This document shows, piece by piece, positions 12,428 through 20,095 of a stretch of 64,000 bases of DNA. Numbering within the stretch: the stretch's first letter is position 1; every line of letters starts with the position of its first letter. The DNA comes from Adiantum capillus-veneris (lineage: Eukaryota > Streptophyta > Polypodiopsida > Polypodiales > Pteridaceae). Location of the stretch: NCBI GenBank assembly GCA_014529385.2, contig CM043942.1, forward strand, positions 57,969,340 through 58,033,339, read 5' to 3'. The notes beneath the pieces are model-generated. The model was not told the DNA's origin and searched no databases. It was given only the letters and a program-made list of their open reading frames with translations. The position numbers were made by a program, and so were the translations under genes.

Positions 12428-12931
12428 ATGAAGGAAGATCCATCAAATTCTCCGAGACTTCCACTATGGTCTCCCCAAGAAGCTCGAGAAAAGAAGCGTC
12501 TTTATCGACAAACGGCACGTATGCGGGTAAAGAGAGTTAACTACACACACCCTTCTTTGCTTCAAGGAAAATCTTGTAGTCATCAAGTCCCTAGGTCAAA
12601 AAGTTGTGTGGAGTGCTTTGTGGCTAGTGTGAAGACACTTCCTTTGAAGCCTCGACTTCAGGTGGTGAAAGCACTCTCAAACTCGGGTATTAACAAGTTT
12701 TTGGAGGGGGAGCTACACATCAATGGGGTGCGGTATTGGCAAGAGGCTACATATGGTGATGCACTCCAACTACTACTAGCAAGAAGGCTCAAGGTGGTTG
12801 AGAGGGTAGCCATCGAACCCTATGAACTCTACAAAGCTGAAGATGGTCACACCAAAGCTAGGCTAATCACTGGTGAGCAAATTCTTCGCATCTCTCAAAT
12901 GGTGGGATCCAAGAGAGCTCAACTTCAATGA
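12428..12931 (+). CDS. G1 leader ORF1, unknown protein (167 aa)
   Basis: This open frame between the PBS and gag starts at an ATG 28 nt after the PBS. The N-terminus is basic (REKKRLYRQTARMRVKRV) and a mixed helical C-terminal half contains YGDALQLLLARRLKVVERV. I see no signal peptide, membrane segment or known motif. Tat-lineage relatives such as Ogre are known to carry an extra ORF before gag, so the position has precedent. I see no homologue in G2 or G3. It may be spliced or translated from the full-length RNA leader. Whether it makes protein is unknown. Confidence 0.5.
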   Translation: MKEDPSNSPRLPLWSPQEAREKKRLYRQTARMRVKRVNYTHPSLLQGKSCSHQVPRSKSCVECFVASVKTLPLKPRLQVVKALSNSGINKFLEGELHINGVRYWQEATYGDALQLLLARRLKVVERVAIEPYELYKAEDGHTKARLITGEQILRISQMVGSKRAQLQ

Positions 12932-12964
12932 AGTGCTTCATGGAAGGTTGTAATTAATGCACCA

Positions 12965-13174
12965 ATGAATAATCCCATTTTCCACAACTTTCAATCAATT
13001 CAGAATATTAGGGTGAATGTGCGCATTGATAGAAAGATTTTTTTCCAACAAAGATTGGTCTTCTATTTTGGAGCTGAGAGGTTGAGAGAGATATTGCTGT
13101 CCCCTGACCCTATAATATTTCCTATTTTGGAGTATAATGTATCTTTTGATGTTCACATCTTCATCTTGCTTTAA
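12965..13174 (+). CDS. small leader protein, type B (69 aa), G1
   Basis: An ATG-started ORF ending in the hydrophobic tail FDVHIFILL and stop. It is related to the type B ORF of G2 (34150-34368: shared KI.FQQR, ...P.ILP and FDVH.FIL) and to the G3 remnant at 44242-44307. It is also related, more distantly, to the type A ORF immediately downstream. Conservation of frame, length and C-terminus between diverged elements argues for a real protein. No known domain is recognised. The fold is probably alpha/beta, ending in a beta strand (inference). Confidence 0.65.
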   Translation: MNNPIFHNFQSIQNIRVNVRIDRKIFFQQRLVFYFGAERLREILLSPDPIIFPILEYNVSFDVHIFILL

Positions 13175-13183
13175 GCATACTCC

Positions 13184-13396
13184 ATGAATCATAGGGATTT
13201 ATATGGACCTTTCCAACCTCTTGCTAGACAAACTGTGCATATAATAGCTAGCACAAAGCTTAGGTTCCAAAACATCATAAGGGACTTACTAGGCCCTCGT
13301 CGTCTAGCTGAGATTAATGCATCTATCAATCCATTTATTCTACCCTTAATAAGATATGATTTGGGCCTAGACGTTTTCATCTTTGTGCTATATTGA
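13184..13396 (+). CDS. small leader protein, type A (70 aa), G1
   Basis: It starts 10 nt after the type B stop and ends 20 nt before the gag ATG. It has MN..LY.PF..LARQ at the start, GPRRLAEIN in the middle and PFILPLIRYD plus LDVFIFVLY at the end. It is closely related to the G2 type A ORF (33916-34128), with most residues alike over the whole length. In G2 type A comes before type B; in G1 the order is reversed. Function is unknown. The tight spacing suggests expression from the same transcript as gag, perhaps by reinitiation or leaky scanning (inference). Confidence 0.7.
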   Translation: MNHRDLYGPFQPLARQTVHIIASTKLRFQNIIRDLLGPRRLAEINASINPFILPLIRYDLGLDVFIFVLY

Positions 13397-13416
13397 GAGG
13401 AAGGCAACCCACTTTT

Positions 13417-16400
13417 ATGATGGCTTTCCCAAATTTTTTCGGGCGTAGTGGGGAAAATGCTGGGGATTTTTTGGATAACTTGGAGATGGCTTTCCTTGTC
13501 TCCGGGAGGGATGAGGAAGCAGTGAAATTGAGAGCTTTTCCTTTGGTGCTCAAAGAAGAAGCTAGGGTATGGTTCCAGGCTCTAGATCCAACCCAAAGAA
13601 TTGATTGGGAGGGATTGAAGGTGGCTTTCCTACGAAGATTTCAACGAGCCAATTCGGCAGAAGAACTATGGCAACGGCTTCTGTCCCTTCATCAAGTTGA
13701 CCCTCATGGTTATGCAACCTATGAGGAAGGTTTTCTGAAACTTTGGGGGCAATGGTCAGACTCACTAAACCCTGGTGAGCGAGCTCCCAATTGCCTCCAA
13801 AAGGATCGATTTATCTCAGGTTTGTACCCCTTGCTAAGGGAGAAGGTAAAGGGCAAATTTCCAAATGCTTTTGAAGATGCCTTAAGAATTGCTAGGGAAA
13901 AGAATATAAAGATTCTCTATCAAGCCCAAGCTGGCCAGCTAGCTTTGGGAGGCAATATCACAACTATGGAAGCTTCTCACATACCTCCAAATGTGCCTAA
14001 TGCACCAGACCTCAATAGAGGTCAACAAGAAGATATGCTCCAACAAATAAACAATCTCACAAACCAGCTAGAGGGGTTGAGAGTAAATCTTGTGCAGGGT
14101 GTAAGAAGGCCTATTGAGGGAAATGGTGGGAATCGGCCACCAATGCGACGTCAAGCAAGGGAAATGTTGTGTTACAATTGTGGGGAAATTGGCCACGGCA
14201 TGTATAATTGCCCTCATCCCAGAAGATATGACTACCCTGTCAGAGGTCCTCGACAACAAGTAAGTCCACCCCGTGCTAGAGCTCAAGCACAAGAGCAACC
14301 GCAACCTCAAATTTTGCAGCCACCTCGTGCTCAAGCTCAAGCCCTTGCTACTCAACCAAATGTGAGCATCATAAGGATGGAGGAGGTCCTCAAGGGCAGA
14401 AGCAACCAGGAAGAAATAGCTAAAGGGAAGATGAAGATAGATGAAGTGGCTACAATGCCTATCAAACGTGTGCGTGTCCAAGATGAAGTAGGTAAAGAAA
14501 CAAGCAAGGATGCAAGCAATGAAGCAAGTACATCTCGGGCAACTAAAGATGAAGCCAAGAAGAGAAAGACCCGTACTAGGTCTCAAATTGACATCTCTGA
14601 TTTCCCTATGGGATCTCGGACACAACCTTATCACTTGACAGCTGATGTGAGTTCTCAAGGACCAAAGATTACTTGGCCACAAATACTTCATATCTCCCCA
14701 AAGCTTCGACGACAATGGTCAAAAATGGTGAGCACGAGGGCAAAGCGAAGTAAGCTAGTAAGTGTAATCAAAGCATATGGTCTCAAGGATATAGTGCCTT
14801 TGGTGGAGGCTCAAATCAAGGGACAACGGATTCCAAAAGCTTACATTGACAGTGGAGCAGAGGTTTGTGTCATGACAGAAAAGCTAATGCATCAATTGGG
14901 TTTAGAGGTAATGGAATCATCAAACTTTAGGGAAAAAATGGCCAATAATGTCTCTGTCACTTGTGTGGGTGTAGTGAAAGCTTTGAGAGTTTCTATTTTT
15001 GGAATCACTACAGAGGTTGATGCTTATGTGATGCCAGTAAAGGGAGAAGGATACCCCCTTATTTTAGGACGACCTTGGCTTATGGGTATAGGATCTAGGC
15101 AAGATTGGGCAACAGGAGACTTGGAGTTGAGGCCTCGCATGGGTGGCCATAGTCGGAAGGTGGTTTATAACCTAAAGAATGGGCGACAAGAGAACCTTGA
15201 ACTAGAGACGTCAGCTGATGAGTGGAGCTCAAGTGGATGCTCCTCATCCATGGACGAGGAAGAGAGTTCAAGTGAAGAGAGTGATAGCACTCTCAAAGTC
15301 ATGGGCGTAACCATAAAGGAAACTACCTCATCAGAAGACAACCCAAGGATCCAAATGGAGAATGTGTGGGATGCCAGCCTAGAGGAGATGTTATCCAAGG
15401 ATATAAAGGAAGAAGAAAAGGAGGGTTATGTAAATGTTCTCAAGAATCATGCATCATTGTTTATTTCTGATTACACTCACATTACAGGTGTCACGGCAGT
15501 GAAGCATCATATCCATCTAAAAGAAGGGAGCAAGCCAGTAGTACAAAAACTAAGAAGATTAGGAGTTGTGCAACAAAATGCACTGTTGTCTGAGGTGAAG
15601 AGACTCTTAGAAGCAGGATTCATATACCCAGTAGAAGATTCAGAATGGGTCTCCCCAGTAGTGGTGAGGCCAAAGAAGAATGGTAAATGGCGAGTGTGCG
15701 TGGATTACAAGCCACTAAATGCTGCAACAAAGAGGGACCACTTCCCTCTCCCATTTCAAGATGAGATTCTAAATGAAGTAGCAGGCCATGAGAGATACAC
15801 AGTGTGTGATGACTCTGGCTACTTTCAAATACGCATTGCAGAGGAGGACCAGAAAAAGACTACTTTCATCACACCATGGGGATGTTTTGCATTTCGAGTC
15901 ATGCCTTTTGGTCTCACCAACGCTCCAGCCACCTTTCAACGATTCATGAACATGGTCTTCCAACCTTACTTTGGTAAGTCCATAAGGGTTTTCATAGATG
16001 ACTTTTGTATTTACAGCTCCAAAAGTATGCATCTCGGCAAGATTGATGAAGGATTTACTCGTTTAGCTAAGCTGGGTGGACAACTAAACAAGGACAAATG
16101 TCACATTGGGGAAAGCAAGGTTACACTATTAGGGCATGTAGTGTCCATTGATGGAATCGAGGTAGATCCTGAAAAGATAGAAACATTGCTAAATCTACCT
16201 TCCCCAACTTCCATCAAACAATTAATCTCCTTCTTGCAAAAGCTAAGATATTTGAGTAGATTCATACACTTACTCTCCCAAGGGGTATTTCCTCTACAAC
16301 AGCTGACTCGTCAAGAGACGCTTGTTTGGAGTGAAGAAAGTGAAGGGCATTTTAGAGAGATTAAAAAAATGTTAGGGACACTCCCTGTAATCCTCCAACC

Positions 16401-18573
16401 TTGTTGGGAAGAAACATTCTTTGTAAACCCTAGTGTGGGAGAAGAAGCCATTGGTGCTGCCCTCCTACAAAAAGATCCAAAAACCTCCTTTATGAGGCCT
16501 GTGTATTTTGCTAGCCGCCTCATGGAAAACACAGAGAAGGCCTACACCCTAATGGAACAGCTAGTGTTAGCTCTCATGTTTGCGGTAACCAAATTTCGGC
16601 CATACTTGCTACCGAAGAGGTTTGTAATTATCATTGTGGAGGATATGTTTCCCTATGCACTACAACATATGGAAATCTCTGACAAAATAGCAAAGTGGGT
16701 GGTGCGACTTCAAGAGTTTGATTATACAATACAGGTTGAAAGAACAACTCGAGCATGCTTAGCCGACATTTTAACAAACAAGTGCTATGAAAAAGTTTTC
16801 CATTTGAAGAGAAAGGAACTTCCACCACCTCCAGCTCTAGAGGCTTTGGTCAATGCTTATAGCCTCTACTTTGATGGAGCATACAAGAGAACCAAGGATA
16901 AGGCAGCTGCAGGCATCGTGGTCTTATCCCCATTGGGAGAGAGGATCCATGGTGAAGGGATCACTCTAGAAGATGTCCACTCCAACAATGAAGCAGAATA
17001 TCATGCTCTAATTCATGGCCTTTGCTGGTGCCTCGATAATTCAATTAAGAGATTAAACGCTTTTGGTGACTCCATGCTTTTGGTAAGGCAAATGCAAGGT
17101 ACATGGGCTTGCAAAAATGCCCGTCTCTCTACTAAAATGAGAGAAGCAAAAGCTCTTATGAGGAGATTTAGGGAGGCACAAGTACATCATGTACCAAGAG
17201 ACCAGAACAAGGATGCAGACCACCTAGCATCAGCAAAGTTAAATGAGTCAATAGTGGGAGCAGTGGCCATCAAACTTCCACTTCAGCAATGCAAGGAGGA
17301 CTTGGAAGATATTATGCACATTCTGGAGCAAGGAGAGGCTCCTAAACACTTGAATGCAGGGGAAAGGCGATGGTTAGCTAGGAAGGCTACCAGGTATCGC
17401 ATAGTAAATGATGACTTGTATTGTCTTGGTAAGGATAGTGTGCTTAGGAGAGTTCCTTTGAAGAGTGAAATTGAAGAGATTTTAAAAGCTTGTCACGATG
17501 ATATGTGTGGAGGACACTTTGCACACGACGTCACTAGTAGAAAGGTTCTACAAGCTGGGTTTACTTGGCCAAGTCTTCATCGTGATGTCAAATATTGGTG
17601 TCAAACATGTGATGAATGTCAGAAAGCAGGACCACGACGGCTCATAGCTGAACCGCAGAACCCAATAAAGGTATATGGGCCCTTTGAGAAGTGGGGAATT
17701 GATGCCATAGGGCCTCTACCACGCACTCAGTCAGGTAAAGAGTACATCATCATGGGAGTAGACTACATGACTAGATGGGCTGAGGCTATGCCGACCAATA
17801 GAATTACTGCTAAGGATGTGAGTCAGTTCATCTTTGACCACATCTGTTGCCGGTTTGGCACCCCTCTTGAAATACTATCTGATAGAGGACCAGGGTTTAG
17901 AGCAGAGTTGGTAGGAGAACTCATGAAGAAGCTAAATATTCAGCATCAACACTCTACTCCTTACTACCCTCAGTGCAATGGTTTGGTGGAAAAGGTAAAT
18001 GGAATCATTTGCAAAATTCTCACCAAACAGGTACATGCCAGGCGCCAAGATTGGGACAAACACCTGAATGGAGCTCTATGGGCCTATAGAACCTCCTTCA
18101 AAACCACATTAGGGTACACACCCTTTCATTTGGTTTATGGAAAGGAGGCGCTTTTGCCCATTGAAGTCAAGTTAACAAGTCTTCGAATATTGGGTAGCCA
18201 AGTAGGCTCTCCAAAGGAGAAAGTACATCAAAGGATCATGGATCTAGAGAGGCTGCAATTGGATCATGAAGAAGCCATCAACCACTATTCTCAAGAAGCA
18301 GAGAAGCGCAGAGAAAAGTTCAACAAAAAGCTAGCATCCAAAGACATCAAAAAGGGATCTCTGGTGCTTCGATATGACAATCGCTTCGACACTCGTAAGG
18401 ATGGAAAGTTTCTTTTCCGATGGGAAGGCCCGTTCTTGGTCACCAAAAAGTTCAAAAATGGCTCTTACAGACTTCAAGACATTGATGGTAAAGTGCACAA
18501 GACCAGGACAAATGGATGGCGTCTAAAGCCTTATCACATCAGGATAAGGTCAGCTCAAGATCAAAGAAAGTAG
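13417..18573 (+). CDS. G1 gag-pol polyprotein (Ty3/gypsy, Tat-like)
   Basis: One uninterrupted frame of about 1,718 aa from the first ATG. It encodes gag (residues ~1-200), the zinc knuckle CYNCGEIGHGMYNCP (~250), retropepsin with DSGAEV (~480), RT (~720-900; FIDDFCIYS catalytic box), a first RNase H-like domain (~990-1130) and a second RNase H (~1150-1280; FDGAY, NNEAEYHAL, GDSMLL, NKDADHLA). Integrase follows (~1310-1650) with an HHCC finger, D in GIDAIGPL, D in LSDRGPGF, E in GLVEKVNG and a C-terminal GPF module. Two RNase H domains mark the Tat lineage. Oddities: RT motif A reads CDDSGYF where G2 has CDGYSGYF, one residue short, and the first RNase H has Asn where the catalytic Asp is expected. 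The frame is open upstream to 13393 but has no ATG there. RT activity is doubtful. Confidence 0.95.
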   Translation: MMAFPNFFGRSGENAGDFLDNLEMAFLVSGRDEEAVKLRAFPLVLKEEARVWFQALDPTQRIDWEGLKVAFLRRFQRANSAEELWQRLLSLHQVDPHGYATYEEGFLKLWGQWSDSLNPGERAPNCLQKDRFISGLYPLLREKVKGKFPNAFEDALRIAREKNIKILYQAQAGQLALGGNITTMEASHIPPNVPNAPDLNRGQQEDMLQQINNLTNQLEGLRVNLVQGVRRPIEGNGGNRPPMRRQAREMLCYNCGEIGHGMYNCPHPRRYDYPVRGPRQQVSPPRARAQAQEQPQPQILQPPRAQAQALATQPNVSIIRMEEVLKGRSNQEEIAKGKMKIDEVATMPIKRVRVQDEVGKETSKDASNEASTSRATKDEAKKRKTRTRSQIDISDFPMGSRTQPYHLTADVSSQGPKITWPQILHISPKLRRQWSKMVSTRAKRSKLVSVIKAYGLKDIVPLVEAQIKGQRIPKAYIDSGAEVCVMTEKLMHQLGLEVMESSNFREKMANNVSVTCVGVVKALRVSIFGITTEVDAYVMPVKGEGYPLILGRPWLMGIGSRQDWATGDLELRPRMGGHSRKVVYNLKNGRQENLELETSADEWSSSGCSSSMDEEESSSEESDSTLKVMGVTIKETTSSEDNPRIQMENVWDASLEEMLSKDIKEEEKEGYVNVLKNHASLFISDYTHITGVTAVKHHIHLKEGSKPVVQKLRRLGVVQQNALLSEVKRLLEAGFIYPVEDSEWVSPVVVRPKKNGKWRVCVDYKPLNAATKRDHFPLPFQDEILNEVAGHERYTVCDDSGYFQIRIAEEDQKKTTFITPWGCFAFRVMPFGLTNAPATFQRFMNMVFQPYFGKSIRVFIDDFCIYSSKSMHLGKIDEGFTRLAKLGGQLNKDKCHIGESKVTLLGHVVSIDGIEVDPEKIETLLNLPSPTSIKQLISFLQKLRYLSRFIHLLSQGVFPLQQLTRQETLVWSEESEGHFREIKKMLGTLPVILQPCWEETFFVNPSVGEEAIGAALLQKDPKTSFMRPVYFASRLMENTEKAYTLMEQLVLALMFAVTKFRPYLLPKRFVIIIVEDMFPYALQHMEISDKIAKWVVRLQEFDYTIQVERTTRACLADILTNKCYEKVFHLKRKELPPPPALEALVNAYSLYFDGAYKRTKDKAAAGIVVLSPLGERIHGEGITLEDVHSNNEAEYHALIHGLCWCLDNSIKRLNAFGDSMLLVRQMQGTWACKNARLSTKMREAKALMRRFREAQVHHVPRDQNKDADHLASAKLNESIVGAVAIKLPLQQCKEDLEDIMHILEQGEAPKHLNAGERRWLARKATRYRIVNDDLYCLGKDSVLRRVPLKSEIEEILKACHDDMCGGHFAHDVTSRKVLQAGFTWPSLHRDVKYWCQTCDECQKAGPRRLIAEPQNPIKVYGPFEKWGIDAIGPLPRTQSGKEYIIMGVDYMTRWAEAMPTNRITAKDVSQFIFDHICCRFGTPLEILSDRGPGFRAELVGELMKKLNIQHQHSTPYYPQCNGLVEKVNGIICKILTKQVHARRQDWDKHLNGALWAYRTSFKTTLGYTPFHLVYGKEALLPIEVKLTSLRILGSQVGSPKEKVHQRIMDLERLQLDHEEAINHYSQEAEKRREKFNKKLASKDIKKGSLVLRYDNRFDTRKDGKFLFRWEGPFLVTKKFKNGSYRLQDIDGKVHKTRTNGWRLKPYHIRIRSAQDQRK

Positions 18574-18604
18574 GCTAGAGGCATAAATACCCCTAGCCAG
18601 GTTT

Positions 18605-18614
18605 GGGGGAGCTA
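18605..18614 (+). other. G1 polypurine tract
   Basis: GGGGGAGCTA lies immediately before the 3' LTR start TGATCC. G2 has the comparable GGGGGAGGGCTAA before TGATAG. Confidence 0.7.
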
Positions 18615-19892
18615 TGATCCGAGCCTATCACAAATTTTTGTTTATCATATTTTGTTGGTTTTCCTTGCTTCTAGAGGTTTACAATAAAAGAAAGAGTGAG
18701 AACAACCTCTTGGAAAAATTTTAAAAAAATGATTTTTTCTTGACTAGTTCACCGGAGGTGAAAGGCAGAGGGAGAACCTAGTGGTAAAGGGAAGGAAAAA
18801 TATGTAAATGTGAAAAGAAAATATATGATGTGGTTGTGGAGCCATGCACCCATGATTCAAGGGTCATGAGTGCCTCATATCATCATGGCTTTGGAGCCAT
18901 ATGATGATTCAAACAAATGGGACCCAAGTGGAAGACTTGGTAAAGGAAGAAACCAGGCACATGATTTTGTTGAATTTTAAAAAAATACTTCCACTCCGAT
19001 CCAAGAAAAGTTGTCTTCATCAAAGTTGTAACTGACGAGCTGAAGATTCTGGCCATATCTTTTTTATAATTTTTGCATCTACGGTCTAGGAGATATGGCC
19101 AAAATGGTGGACGGCAGTTTTTTCAACTGTGGTGGAGACCACCCCCCTACATTTACACACACACACCCTTCCTTTTCCACATTGAGACCTTCTTTTAAAT
19201 CAGCCATTAGTCTTCTCACCCTCCTCTCCTTCCTCCTCTCTCTCAAGCTCAAAAACCCATCAAAGTTCCTCTTCTAATCACCTCTCAAGTCATGCTTAAT
19301 CTTGTTGTAATTCATAAGTTCTCACTCAACCCCTTTCTATTATTACTAGATGTGTATTGATTTTATGTAGATTCTTTACATTTTAAAATAAGGAAGCTCT
19401 TGGACTCAAGCTATGGAGGAAGGAGTGAAGACAACACAAGTGATGATGGAGCTAATTGGTCAACAAATCACTTGGAAGGAGCTTCTTCATTGGTTGAATG
19501 TCCCTAATCAAGCTTCATTTGTACAAATTACACTTGTATCTTAACCTCACTCCTAATCACTCTCTTTCCTATATAAAGAGGCCTTCCCCTTTGTAATTTC
19601 AAGCCTTCCTCAGCCCATTGAGCCTTTGTATCACTCACCATGAGCCCATAAGCTCATTCATTCACTCTATTCTTGCACATTCTAGAGTGCAAATTGTTTC
19701 ATGCTAGTAACCTCTCCTCCTCTTACTTATGTTAATTAAGAGAAATGTTTTATATGCGTGTGAGAGTGCTTGATGTGATCTTGGCTAATCCTTGAGTGAT
19801 TGTTTGGTAATCTATATGCTATTTTTGTTGGGAGTGTTTGAAGTCATCCATTCCTTGTACACACACCACGGTTAATGCTTCATTCATAGTGA

Positions 19893-19968
<76 letters not shown>

Positions 19969-20095
19969 TGTGTTTTTTTGTGTAGCGGTCCTAGTTCACG
20001 CTTCCAAGACTAGGTGGTGCCCTCATCTCATTTCCCTTGTGGCGCAATGGAGTTTGTTTTGGTGTAGAGGCCGCCATTCCAAATTTCCTTCGTCA
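18615..20095 (+). mobile_element. G1 3' LTR
   Basis: 1481 bp, nearly identical to the 5' LTR. The length difference is mostly the CT microsatellite (73 versus 35 bp). It is followed by the GTGC duplication and the resumed TNP2 exon. Confidence 0.95.
19893..19965. repeat. (CT)n in G1 3' LTR, 73 bp
   Basis: Counterpart of 12221-12255. It has roughly doubled in length relative to it, or the other copy shrank, since the insertion. Confidence 0.95.

Larger units (their letters stand above)
10945..20095 (+). mobile_element. Ty3/gypsy element G1 (Tat-like, dual RNase H), full length
   Basis: It is bounded by LTRs at 10945-12377 and 18615-20095, both starting TGATCCGAGC and ending TTCGTCA. It is flanked by GTGC (10941-10944 and 20096-20099), a 4-bp target duplication. 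PBS, PPT, extra ORFs and gag-pol are present in the expected order. By eye the LTRs differ at only about a score of positions in 1.4 kb plus a microsatellite length difference, so the insertion is fairly recent and younger than the CACTA element it interrupts. Confidence 0.95.
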
